From contig NZ_SMFV01000002.1 in the NCBI RefSeq assembly GCF_004339575.1, positions 248,001 through 312,000 of the forward strand: DNA of 64,000 nt, given 5' to 3'. A model generated the notes under the pieces. It did not search any database and was not told where the DNA came from. It worked only from the letters and a program-made list of their open reading frames with translations. The position numbers were made by a program, and so were the translations under genes. Positions within the stretch are counted from its first letter, which is position 1. Every line of letters begins with the position of its first letter. This DNA is from Phorcysia thermohydrogeniphila. GTDB taxonomy: Bacteria; Aquificota; Aquificia; Desulfurobacteriales; Desulfurobacteriaceae. This document shows positions 1 to 7,628 of this stretch, one piece after another.

Positions 1-446
1 TCGTGTATGAGGGTTACGTCCCTGACAAGCTCCTGAAAGTCAGCAATTCCGAGTATGTCCCGCAGAACTACCCTTGACATCTGAAGGTTTTTGTAAACCC
101 TTAGCCTGTTCATAAAGGATTTTTCCGTTTCACTTTCAAGGAGCTCTACCCGAAACTCTGAGGGTAAAAAACGTTTTTTATAGATTTCTTTAAGTTCCGG
201 TAGTTTATGTGTGTGTTTTATCAGGAAATCTCCTAAGAACTGAGAAAAAGAGAAGAGCTTTATAAGGTGAAAGAGGAAGTCGCCCTGCAGCCACTTAGGC
301 ATCTGGCCGGATAATTTCTCCCGTAACTTCTCTGTGAGTATTAGAGCTCTCCTTTTGTTGGGGAGCTCTTCCTTCTCAATAAAGTCTAAAGCTTTTTGCC
401 ATTCAGGTTCAAAGGAGTTTCTACACTTTTCAAGTAACAGTTTCAT
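1..446 (-). CDS. glnE: Glutamine synthetase adenylyltransferase GlnE, N-terminal part (runs off window)
   Basis: About 148 N-terminal residues of a protein that continues past the left edge. The visible part is helical and ends in a segment (SRVVLRDILGIADFQELV) that resembles the conserved arginine/aspartate-rich helix preceding the first nucleotidyltransferase domain of GlnE. That enzyme adenylylates and deadenylylates glutamine synthetase in response to PII. The ATG start overlaps the rpoN stop codon as ATGA, with a purine-rich GGAGAGAGAA ribosome site inside the end of rpoN, so the two genes are translationally coupled. Pairing a nitrogen regulator with sigma-54 makes sense. The catalytic GSxxDxD motif lies outside the window, so the call rests on the N-terminal segment and context. 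Confidence 0.55.
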   Translation of the reverse strand, partial: MKLLLEKCRNSFEPEWQKALDFIEKEELPNKRRALILTEKLREKLSGQMPKWLQGDFLFHLIKLFSFSQFLGDFLIKHTHKLPELKEIYKKRFLPSEFRVELLESETEKSFMNRLRVYKNLQMSRVVLRDILGIADFQELVRDVTLIH

Positions 447-1726
447 TTCTCTCTCCTCTCAAAGGCTGATGGTATTCCCATCTCCTCCCTGTACTTTGCT
501 ACGGTTCTCCTTGCTATTTTAATCCCCTCTTTTTTCAGAATTTCTGCTATTTTACTATCGCTTAAAGGTTTTTTCTTGTCTTCGTTTTCAATTATTTGTT
601 TGATACGCTCTTTCACGGATTCCGTTGAAATACCGCCTATGCCTTTTTTAAAGAAGAACTTGAAAGGATAAACGCCGTGAGGTGTTTCAACAAACTTATC
701 TTTAACCGCTCTACTTATCGTTGACTCGTGAATTGAGAGCTTCTCCGCAACTTCGTGGTAGCTTAGGGGTTTTAGGGTTCTTCCGTCTTTGAGGAACTCT
801 TTCTGGTGCTCAAAAACAACTTTTCCTATTTTTTTTAGAGTTTCGTTTCTCTGTTCTATAGCCTTTTTAAGGTTTATAGCCCGCTGGTATTTCTCGTATA
901 TGTATTTTTTCAGTTCTTCTCTTGTGGCGTGTTTTAGGTAGAAAGTGTTGATTTTCAGGTTGAACCTTCCCGGCTGCAGCACTTCTACTATTACGTTTTC
1001 GTCCTTAAGGTAGACCCTTAGGTCGGGAACTATCCTAAGGTTAAAGTCTCCGAGGTTTCCGGGCTGGGGGTCAAGTCTTTTTAAGAGTGCTAAGAACTCT
1101 TCAAGTTCTTTGTCCGTGAGGCCTACCTTTTTCTGGAAGTCTTTCCTGCTCTTGGAAAGGAGCTCTAAGTGGTCAATGGCAGATATGAACTTTTCAGTTA
1201 CTTCTAATTCCTGTAGCTGTGCTTTAAAGGCTTCCTTTACAGAGTAAGAGCCGCAGCCGGCTGGTGATAGTTGCTTAACAACTTCGCGCACCTTTTTAAC
1301 CGTTTCAGTCGGAACGGAGAGCTCCTTGGCTATCTCGTTCTCCGTTAGGCTCAGGAACCCTCTTTCATCAAGGTTCTCAATTATCAACTTAGCTATTTCA
1401 AGCTCTTTTCCCTCAAGTTCTGCTGCTGCTTGCTGCAGGAGAGATTCTCTCAGGGAAAGCCTTGAAGGTATAACGGTTTTTTCTTCCTCCTCTGCCGGAA
1501 ATACGTTGCCTCCTTCAAAGATAAACTCAGGGATTTCTCTTTCTTCTATCTCCTTTTCTGCTTCTTCGCCCTCTTCCAGCTCTAAGAGTGGGTTTTCTTC
1601 TATTTCGTTCTTTATGGCTTCCTCAAGCTTTAAAAGGGGAAGCTGGAGGACCTCAAGGTGAAGGTAAACGCTCGGGGTTAGCTTGAGCTGTAAGGAAAGC
1701 TTTAAATCGTAGCGGAGCTCTGCCAT
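443..1726 (-). CDS. rpoN: RNA polymerase sigma-54 factor RpoN
   Basis: 427 residues, slightly shorter than typical RpoN. The glutamine/leucine-rich activator-responsive region I is at residues about 8-50 (LSLQLKLTPS, then ENPLLELEE). It is followed by a very acidic region II, the core-binding domain, a helix-turn-helix at about 330-355 (YHEVAEKLSIHESTISRAV), and the diagnostic RpoN box at about 405-414 (ARRTVAKYRE). It directs polymerase to -24/-12 promoters and needs AAA+ activators. I looked in the longer intergenic gaps for a TGGC-N8-TGC type promoter and saw no convincing one. It is transcribed toward glnE and divergently from the M48 peptidase gene, with only 32 bases between the two starts. 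Confidence 0.96.
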   Translation of the reverse strand: MAELRYDLKLSLQLKLTPSVYLHLEVLQLPLLKLEEAIKNEIEENPLLELEEGEEAEKEIEEREIPEFIFEGGNVFPAEEEEKTVIPSRLSLRESLLQQAAAELEGKELEIAKLIIENLDERGFLSLTENEIAKELSVPTETVKKVREVVKQLSPAGCGSYSVKEAFKAQLQELEVTEKFISAIDHLELLSKSRKDFQKKVGLTDKELEEFLALLKRLDPQPGNLGDFNLRIVPDLRVYLKDENVIVEVLQPGRFNLKINTFYLKHATREELKKYIYEKYQRAINLKKAIEQRNETLKKIGKVVFEHQKEFLKDGRTLKPLSYHEVAEKLSIHESTISRAVKDKFVETPHGVYPFKFFFKKGIGGISTESVKERIKQIIENEDKKKPLSDSKIAEILKKEGIKIARRTVAKYREEMGIPSAFERREK

Positions 1727-1758
1727 ACGTTCCCGTTTGCTTTGATAGAATTTCTGAC

Positions 1759-2589
1759 ATGAAGAGAATATATGTTCACCTACTCATTGTATCATTGCTG
1801 GCCTTCCTTGCAGCCTGCGGAGTTGTAAGGACCTCCCCCTTCGGAGATAAGGCTTTTATTTTTATCCCTACTCCTCAAGAAGTAAACATCGGTAGGCAGG
1901 CTGCAAGGCAGGTAGAGAGGAAAGTCAAACTCTGTCGTGACCCCGTTATAAACGAGTACGTTAGGTTTGTAGGAAATAAAATAGCGGCGGTTAGCGACAG
2001 GCACGACGTTATCTATCACTTTAAGGTCATAGACTCTGACGAGATTAACGCCTTTGCCCTGCCCGGGGGGTGGGTCTATATCTATACCGGCCTTTTACGC
2101 CACTTGAAGAATGAGGCTGAGCTTGCCTTTGTTCTTGGGCACGAGGTTGGTCACGTTGTTGGAAGGCATGCCGTTAGGAGGCTACAGTTCATATACGGAC
2201 TGGACTTTATTCTTTCTCTGACCTTTGGGGGAAAGGAGCTCTCGCCGGCAGAGAGGGAGTTCCTCAACATTCTTCTCAACCTCGTGGTGGCTGGGTACAG
2301 CAGGAAGGAAGAGCTTGAAGCAGATGCTATGGGTGCCTATTATACGGGGAAGGCAGGCTGGAATCCCGTTGCCTCTGTTGAGACCATTAGGCTCCTTGAC
2401 TCTCTAATAAAGTTTAAGCCTACAGGGGTAACGGAGCTCTTTATGGACCACCCCACTAACAGGAAAAGGGTAAGAAACCTTAACCGCTGGTTGAGTAACT
2501 TTCCAAAGGAGTGGCAGAAAAATCCCTTCAACGAGGAGAGGTATAGGGAAAAAGTCTTAAGGAGGCTTGAGGTTGGACATTGTAGATGA
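1759..2589 (+). CDS. M48-family metallopeptidase lipoprotein
   Basis: 276 residues. An N-terminal lipoprotein signal ends in the lipobox LAAC with Cys20, so the mature enzyme is probably anchored in the envelope facing the periplasm. The zinc site HEVGH is at 128-132. The third ligand is probably Glu185, in the EELEADAMG segment typical of M48 enzymes. Architecture and length match the BepA/YggG/LoiP type of periplasmic peptidases that act in outer-membrane protein quality control. I see no C-terminal TPR array, so it is a core-domain version. Its last 17 bases overlap the likely start of kdsD, which suggests co-transcription in an envelope-biogenesis pair. Confidence 0.87.
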   Translation: MKRIYVHLLIVSLLAFLAACGVVRTSPFGDKAFIFIPTPQEVNIGRQAARQVERKVKLCRDPVINEYVRFVGNKIAAVSDRHDVIYHFKVIDSDEINAFALPGGWVYIYTGLLRHLKNEAELAFVLGHEVGHVVGRHAVRRLQFIYGLDFILSLTFGGKELSPAEREFLNILLNLVVAGYSRKEELEADAMGAYYTGKAGWNPVASVETIRLLDSLIKFKPTGVTELFMDHPTNRKRVRNLNRWLSNFPKEWQKNPFNEERYREKVLRRLEVGHCR

Positions 2590-3526
2590 AGCAAGGCGAG
2601 TAATCCTGCAGGAGGCAGAGGCCTTAAAAAAGCTTGCTCAGGGTCTTGACGATAGTTTCGTAAAGGCAGTTGACATACTCCTTAAAACGAAAGGAAGGGT
2701 TGTCTTAACGGGAGTTGGAAAGTCAGGTCTTATATGTAAGAAAATTGCTGCTACGCTTGCAAGTACCGGAACTCCGGCCTTTTTCCTCCACCCTGCCGAT
2801 GCTGCCCACGGTGACCTTGGTATGGTTAGGGGAGACGACACGGTTATTGCCGTTTCAAACAGCGGAGAGACGGCGGAGCTCCTAAACGTCGTTCCGATAA
2901 TAAAGAGCTTTGGTATTCCCGTTATAGCTGTAACAAACAATCCAAACTCCTCCTTGGCAAAGCTTGCCGACGTGACGCTGCTCTTGCACGTAGAAAAAGA
3001 GGCCTGTCCCCTCGGTCTTGCCCCTACAACCTCAACAACGGCAACCCTTGCCCTCGGTGATGCTATTGCAGCTGTCCTTATGAAGCTGAAAGGGTTCACG
3101 AGCCAAGACTTTGCCAAATTCCACCCCGGCGGCAAGCTGGGTATAAGACTTTCAAGGGTTAAAGACTTAATGAGGACAGGCGATGAGATACCCGCTGTTT
3201 CACCTGACACGGCTCTTAAAGACGTTATTTATGAGATTTCTTCCAAGAAACTTGGAGCTACTCTTGTCCTTGATGGTGGAAAGCTCGTCGGGATAATAAC
3301 TGATGGAGACCTCAGAAGAGCCTTTGAAAGGGGGGTGGATTTTTCTACACGGGCTGAGGAGATAATGACCAAAAATCCAAAGACGGTTGAGGAAGATGTC
3401 TTTGCAGAGAAGGCTATAGAGATTATGGAAAGGTACAAGATAACTGTTCTGCCTGTTGTGGGTAGGGACAGAGAAGTGAGAGGAATAATTCACCTTCACG
3501 ATATTCTCGGCAGGAGAATAGTCTAA
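2573..3526 (+). CDS. kdsD: D-arabinose-5-phosphate isomerase (KdsD/KpsF family)
   Basis: Converts D-ribulose 5-phosphate to D-arabinose 5-phosphate, the first step toward Kdo for lipopolysaccharide. An N-terminal SIS sugar-isomerase domain carries TGVGKSGLICKK and SNSGETAELL. It is followed by the HPGGKLG segment and two CBS domains (about 200-317). Length of about 317 is normal. A strong AGGAGG lies 7 bases before a TTG at 2573, which I take as the start. An in-frame TTG at 2567 is too close to that ribosome site. The gene begins inside the end of the M48 peptidase gene. The presence of a Kdo pathway enzyme indicates a diderm LPS-containing envelope. Confidence 0.93.
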   Translation: MDIVDEARRVILQEAEALKKLAQGLDDSFVKAVDILLKTKGRVVLTGVGKSGLICKKIAATLASTGTPAFFLHPADAAHGDLGMVRGDDTVIAVSNSGETAELLNVVPIIKSFGIPVIAVTNNPNSSLAKLADVTLLLHVEKEACPLGLAPTTSTTATLALGDAIAAVLMKLKGFTSQDFAKFHPGGKLGIRLSRVKDLMRTGDEIPAVSPDTALKDVIYEISSKKLGATLVLDGGKLVGIITDGDLRRAFERGVDFSTRAEEIMTKNPKTVEEDVFAEKAIEIMERYKITVLPVVGRDREVRGIIHLHDILGRRIV

Positions 3527-3560
3527 ATCTTCTAATAAATCTCTCTGTTTTATACCTTAT

Positions 3561-3597
3561 TTGGAATTTTTAACTAATTTGTTACAATCAAATTAGT
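3561..3597 (+). promoter_or_regulatory. Candidate promoter with overlapping 8-bp inverted repeat
   Basis: TTGGAA (3561-3566) and TACAAT (3583-3588) are separated by 16 bases, a plausible sigma-70 promoter. The arms ACTAATTT (3573-3580) and AAATTAGT (3590-3597) form a perfect 8-bp inverted repeat with a 9-base spacer that straddles the -10 element. That is the geometry of a repressor operator. The downstream gene is a ribbon-helix-helix-like protein, so autorepression is a reasonable inference. There is no T-run after the repeat, so I do not call it a terminator for kdsD. Confidence 0.45.
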
Positions 3598-3644
3598 GAT
3601 GTTTGTAATTGAAAAACTGCCTGTGGTAACTATGATAGACAGGG

Positions 3645-3664
3645 AACGGGTAGGAATGCCCGTT
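3645..3664 (+). other. Hairpin in leader of the RHH gene
   Basis: AACGGG and CCCGTT form a perfect 6-bp stem around an 8-base loop. It lies about 20 bases before the AGGGAGG ribosome site of the small DNA-binding-like gene. It sits in a leader of roughly 100 bases that is unusually long for this compact genome. No known riboswitch family is recognised in it. Confidence 0.35.
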
Positions 3665-3696
3665 TAGGTGCGTAAAACCATCCAAGGGAGGCTAAG

Positions 3697-3924
3697 ATGG
3701 CAAGAGGAAGGAAACCCGGAAAAAGAGCTAACAAGGTTGTAAAGCTTTCCCTTCCGAAGAGGATATACTACGTTCTCTACGGAATTGCTGGAAACAACGA
3801 GCAGAGGATGAACAAGCTGATTAGGGCTATTCTGGAAGAGAAGCTGGAAAACTCAACCCTTGCTGAGCTTGCAAGCCTACTGGAGACCGGCAGAAGGGAG
3901 AAGGAAGAAGAAACTGCCGAGTAG
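3697..3924 (+). CDS. Small ribbon-helix-helix-like protein (CopG/Arc/MetJ fold)
   Basis: 75 residues: a basic N-terminal tail (ARGRKPGKRANK), a short strand VVKLSLPKRIY, then two helices (YVLYGIAGNNEQRMNKLI and IRAILEEKL), then an acidic charged C-terminus. The strand-helix-helix order and the spacing fit a ribbon-helix-helix DNA-binding domain. The match is by pattern rather than a diagnostic motif. A clear GGGAGG ribosome site precedes the ATG. No toxin gene lies next to it (the neighbour is pabB in convergent orientation, 6 bases away), so it is more likely a stand-alone regulator than an antitoxin. An inverted repeat over its own promoter is a candidate operator. Confidence 0.6.
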   Translation: MARGRKPGKRANKVVKLSLPKRIYYVLYGIAGNNEQRMNKLIRAILEEKLENSTLAELASLLETGRREKEEETAE

Positions 3925-3930
3925 CCGTGG

Positions 3931-5214
3931 TTACACTTTGATTCCAAGGCTTTCTAGGAGGGCCCTCCCCTTGTGGAGGGTCTCCTTAAACTCTTTTTCA
4001 GGGATAGAGTCCCAAACGATACCTGCTCCCACTTGGAGAAATCCTAAATCTCCTCTGAAGAGGAGAGTCCTTATTACTATGTTTAGGTCCATCGTTTCGT
4101 TAAAGCCGATGTAACCGACAGAGCCAGTGTAGAGAGAGCGCCTTGTAGGTTCAAGCTCTGCAATTATTTCCATAGTTCTAACTTTTGGAGCTCCCGTTAT
4201 GGTTCCCCCCGGAAACATTGCCTTTATAACGTCTACACTGTCAAGTCCTTCTCTTAGTTCCCCTCTAACGTTTGAGACTATGTGAATGACGTGGGAGTAC
4301 TTCTCCTTCACCATTAGCTCGTCAACCTCTACGCTACCGTAGCGGCACACCCTTCCAAGGTCGTTCCTCTCAAGGTCAACAAGCATTATGTGTTCTGCCC
4401 TCTCCTTCTCTGAGAGAAAGAGCTCCTCCTCAAGTCTCCTCTCTTCCTGAAGGTTTCTTCCCCTCCTTCTCGTTCCTGCTATAGGCCTTGTTTCAAGGTG
4501 TTTCCCATCTCTCTTAATCAGCCTTTCAGGAGAGCAGGAAACTGCCTTTATTTCACCGAAGTCAAGGAAAAAGGAGAAGGGAGAGGGGTTTATCTTCCTT
4601 AGTTTGTGGTAGAGGTACAGGATATCCCCTTTAAAGTAGACGTCAATTCTCTGGGAGAAGTTAACCTGAAAGGTGTCCCCAGCAGCTATGTACTCTTTGA
4701 TTTTCTCAACACACTCCTCAAAGTACTCCTTAGACATGTTAAAGCCTTTAAACTCTGCTGAAAACTCTCCAAAGTTTGGTGGTTCTAAGGAGAGCTCCGG
4801 TACTTCTGAAAAGGTTACAGCGTGGAGCTCCTTTTTAACGTTGTCAAATATTAGGGTAGTTTCTGGAAGGAAAAATAGAAGGTCTGGAAAGTTTATATCG
4901 TCAATTTGCTTTCCTTCTATCCTTTCAAGAAACCTGTTTGCATCGTAGGAGATAAGGCCGTATATCCCAAAAGGTACGTTGTCTACTCTGTATTTTTGCG
5001 AAAGCCTTTTGTGGAAACTCTTGAGCTTCTCAAAGAGAAGAGGGTCGTCCTTACACCTTAGCTCTTCTACACATCCGATAGCTATTACTGAGTAACGTCC
5101 CGTTTTGGGATTTACACTTGCCGAATCAAGAAATAACTTAACAGGATAACCCCTCTTTTTTAAGGATAGAAATGTTCTGTACGGGTCCTGAAATGGGAGT
5201 CTTTTTAGCTTCAA
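3931..5214 (-). CDS. pabB: Aminodeoxychorismate synthase component I (PabB) / anthranilate synthase-like
   Basis: Chorismate-utilising enzyme of about 427 residues. The C-terminal catalytic domain has LERNDLGRVC, FPGGTITGAPKVRTMEI and GSVGYIGFN, which read as PabB rather than TrpE. The motif that is PIKGT in classical PabB is PIAGT here, so the lysine nucleophile is replaced by alanine, as in anthranilate synthases. Function is therefore PabB by overall similarity with TrpE-like chemistry at one key residue. No PabA/TrpG glutaminase or PabC lyase is adjacent. The longest frame starts at a GTG (5241) lacking a ribosome site. An AAGGAG lies 7-8 bases before a TTG at 5214, which I prefer. Confidence 0.75.
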   Translation of the reverse strand: MKLKRLPFQDPYRTFLSLKKRGYPVKLFLDSASVNPKTGRYSVIAIGCVEELRCKDDPLLFEKLKSFHKRLSQKYRVDNVPFGIYGLISYDANRFLERIEGKQIDDINFPDLLFFLPETTLIFDNVKKELHAVTFSEVPELSLEPPNFGEFSAEFKGFNMSKEYFEECVEKIKEYIAAGDTFQVNFSQRIDVYFKGDILYLYHKLRKINPSPFSFFLDFGEIKAVSCSPERLIKRDGKHLETRPIAGTRRRGRNLQEERRLEEELFLSEKERAEHIMLVDLERNDLGRVCRYGSVEVDELMVKEKYSHVIHIVSNVRGELREGLDSVDVIKAMFPGGTITGAPKVRTMEIIAELEPTRRSLYTGSVGYIGFNETMDLNIVIRTLLFRGDLGFLQVGAGIVWDSIPEKEFKETLHKGRALLESLGIKV

Positions 5215-5243
5215 ACTCACTCTCCTTTTAAGGAGTGTCACGG

Positions 5244-5283
5244 GGGAATATAGGCACTAAAAGCCTTTTATGCTAATATTCCC
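5244..5283. promoter_or_regulatory. Inverted repeat between pabB and ilvB
   Basis: GGGAATAT (5244-5251) and ATATTCCC (5276-5283) are perfect 8-bp arms separated by 24 bases. Inside them a shorter AGGC/GCCT pair can form. The element fills most of the divergent pabB-ilvB gap and ends 15 bases before the ilvB ribosome site. It could be a two-half-site operator or an RNA hairpin in the ilv leader. No leader peptide with runs of Leu/Ile/Val codons fits in the gap, so classical attenuation is not supported. Confidence 0.4.
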
Positions 5284-5308
5284 AATTACAAGTAAACAGG
5301 AGGAACAG

Positions 5309-7048
5309 ATGAAGCTTTCCGGCGCAGAAATTCTCCTAAGGGCTCTTGAGCTTGAGGGAGTTGATAGGATATTCGGGTACCCGGGCGGTGCAGTTCTTGA
5401 CATCTACGACAGACTCCCCTTTTGCTCCATTAAGCACTACCTAACAAGGCACGAGCAGGGGGCAGCCCACGCTGCCGACGGTTACGCAAGGGTAACCGGA
5501 AAGGTTGGGGTGTGCTTTGCAACTTCTGGCCCCGGAGCGACTAACCTCGTAACCGGCCTTGCGACGGCCCAGATAGATTCTGTTCCCATTGTTGCCTTTA
5601 CCGGAAACGTTCCAACTTTCATGATAGGAAACGACGCCTTTCAGGAAGTTAACACCGTTGGAATAACGAGGCCTATAACAAAGCACAACTTTCTAGTAAA
5701 AGACGTTAAGGACTTAGCAGACACCGTTAAGAAGGCCTTTCATATAGCAAGAACCGGACGTCCCGGCGTAGTTCTTGTTGACCTGCCAAAGGACGTTACG
5801 AGGGAGCTTGAAGACTTCTTTGAGGAGGAGTACAAGGCGCCGATTCAGATAAGGAGCTACAAGCCTGTCCTTAAGGGACACCCGGGACAGATAAAGAGGG
5901 CAGCTAAAGCTATTGCCTCTGCTGAAAGGCCGGTTCTCTACATCGGTGGTGGGGTCGTCTCTTCTGGTGCTTCTGAGCTTGTCGTCAAGATGGCCGAAGT
6001 CGCCAACATCCCTATGGTTGCTACTTTAATGGGGCTTTCTGCCGTTCCGGGCAACCATCCCTTCTTCTTTGGAATGCTGGGAATGCACGGAACGTACGCT
6101 GCCAACATGGCGGTAACAGAGTGCGACCTCCTAATAGCGATAGGTGCAAGGTTTGACGATAGGGTTACTGGAAAGCTTTCTGAGTTTGCTCCAAATGCTA
6201 AGGTTATTCACATAGACATAGACAGTGCTGAAATTGGTAAGAACAAGGCCGTTGATATACCTATAGTTGGAGATGCAAAGCTCGTTATGGAGGAGCTCCT
6301 GCCCGAGGTTGAAAAACAGGTTGCAAAGAACAGGGAGCTCTACGCCCACCGTGAAAGCTGGATAAGGCAGGTTAAAAGGTGGGCAGAGAGGTATCCCCTC
6401 TGGTACGAGCCAAGCGACAGGGTTATAAAGCCCCAGTTCGTCATTCAGAAAATCTGGGAAGTAACGAAGGGTGAGGCGATAATCACGACTGACGTCGGTC
6501 AGCACCAGATGTGGGTTGCCCAGTACTATAAGTTCCGCTTCCCAAGGCAGCTTGTAACTTCTGGCGGACTTGGAACGATGGGATTTGGAGTTCCTGCGGC
6601 GATAGGTGCTAAGGTTGGGAGACCGGATAAAACGGTCTTCTGCGTTTCTGGTGATGGTTCCTTCCAGATGAACATGCAGGAGATAGTTACGGCCGTTCAG
6701 TACGGGATAGCCATAAAGGTTGCGATAATAAACAACGGCTTCTTAGGAATGGTTCGCCAGTGGCAGGGAATCTTCTACGACAGGAACTACTCTCAGAGCT
6801 CCCTTGATGTCCAGCCCGACTTTGTAAGGCTCGTTGAGGCAATGGGAGGAGTCGGGCTTAGAGCTGAAAGGCCTCAGGACGTTGAGAAAGTTCTCAAGGA
6901 GGCTATGGCTATAAACGATAGGCCTGTTGTTATAGACTTCGTTGTTGACAGAGAGGAGGATGTCCTCCCTATGGTTCCTCCGGGCGGTGCTATAAAGGAC
7001 ATGATACTGCCGGACTACGGCAGGAAGGTGGAGAAAAAGGCAGTTTAG
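5309..7048 (+). CDS. ilvB: Acetolactate synthase large (catalytic) subunit
   Basis: 579-residue thiamine-diphosphate enzyme that makes 2-acetolactate or 2-aceto-2-hydroxybutyrate, the first common step to valine, leucine and isoleucine. The N-terminal Pyr domain shows GYPGGAVLDIYD and HEQGAAHAADGYARVTG with the catalytic glutamate. The C-terminal PP domain shows the ThDP motif starting GDGSFQMNMQE and ending in NN. AGGAGG at 5298-5303 lies 5 bases before the ATG at 5309. The frame is open further upstream but lacks a ribosome site, so I trim 13 residues. It is followed 10 bases later by ilvN. Confidence 0.97.
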   Translation: MKLSGAEILLRALELEGVDRIFGYPGGAVLDIYDRLPFCSIKHYLTRHEQGAAHAADGYARVTGKVGVCFATSGPGATNLVTGLATAQIDSVPIVAFTGNVPTFMIGNDAFQEVNTVGITRPITKHNFLVKDVKDLADTVKKAFHIARTGRPGVVLVDLPKDVTRELEDFFEEEYKAPIQIRSYKPVLKGHPGQIKRAAKAIASAERPVLYIGGGVVSSGASELVVKMAEVANIPMVATLMGLSAVPGNHPFFFGMLGMHGTYAANMAVTECDLLIAIGARFDDRVTGKLSEFAPNAKVIHIDIDSAEIGKNKAVDIPIVGDAKLVMEELLPEVEKQVAKNRELYAHRESWIRQVKRWAERYPLWYEPSDRVIKPQFVIQKIWEVTKGEAIITTDVGQHQMWVAQYYKFRFPRQLVTSGGLGTMGFGVPAAIGAKVGRPDKTVFCVSGDGSFQMNMQEIVTAVQYGIAIKVAIINNGFLGMVRQWQGIFYDRNYSQSSLDVQPDFVRLVEAMGGVGLRAERPQDVEKVLKEAMAINDRPVVIDFVVDREEDVLPMVPPGGAIKDMILPDYGRKVEKKAV

Positions 7049-7058
7049 AGGGGTAGTT

Positions 7059-7586
7059 ATGGAAAAGTCCCGTTACAGGAAGCACGTGATAAGCGTTCTT
7101 GTTGAGAACCAGCCGGGAGCTCTTGCAAGGATCATTGAACTCTTTAGCTCCCGCGGTTACAACATAGAGAGCTTAAACGTTGGCCATACTGAAGACCCTA
7201 CGATTTCAAGAATCACTATGGTTGCAAAGGGTGATGAGCACACCATAGAGCAGATAGTTAAGCAGCTAAGGCGGATAATAGACGTCTTTAAGGTTAGGGA
7301 CTTAACCGATAAGAAGAAGCTTGACAGGGAGCTCCTCATAGTCCGCGTAAACGTAGAATCTGCGGAGAAAAAAGAAGAGGTAAAGAGGCTTGTTGACATT
7401 TTTGGAGCTCAGATAGTTGACGTTTCTCACGACACCTACACCGTAGAGCTTACAGGGGACGAGGAGCAGATTGACGCCTTCTTAGAGCTCATAAAGCCCC
7501 TTGGAATCAGGGAAATGGCAAGAACCGGCAGGGTGGCTATGGTGAGAGCTCTTCAGGGAGATACCTTTGGAGGAGAAAGGGTATAA
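7059..7586 (+). CDS. ilvN: Acetolactate synthase small (regulatory) subunit
   Basis: 175 residues. An N-terminal ACT domain (HVISVLVENQPGALARI, RGYNIESLNVG) binds valine for feedback control, and the C-terminal ALS_ss domain completes the subunit. Length is normal for the long IlvN/IlvH type. It follows ilvB by 10 bases. In most bacteria ilvC comes directly after this gene. Here 4.1 kb of foreign-looking sequence intervenes. The stop codon lies inside a TATAAT hexamer (7582-7587), which might serve as a -10 element for the inserted genes, but no good -35 is visible. Confidence 0.97.
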   Translation: MEKSRYRKHVISVLVENQPGALARIIELFSSRGYNIESLNVGHTEDPTISRITMVAKGDEHTIEQIVKQLRRIIDVFKVRDLTDKKKLDRELLIVRVNVESAEKKEEVKRLVDIFGAQIVDVSHDTYTVELTGDEEQIDAFLELIKPLGIREMARTGRVAMVRALQGDTFGGERV

Positions 7587-7628
7587 TTATTTTGTAACTT
7601 TCCGAAATTGCAGAAATGTGGAGGGGGG

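Noticed and set aside
2638-3210. 190-residue minus-strand frame opposite kdsD
   Set aside because: Shadow of the GC-rich third positions of kdsD; no ribosome site and no family pattern.
3527-3696. tRNA-Sec (selC) or other RNA gene in the gap after kdsD
   Set aside because: The gap has short hairpins but no long acceptor/T-stem pairing and no GGTTC-type T loop; no selC was noticed elsewhere in the window.
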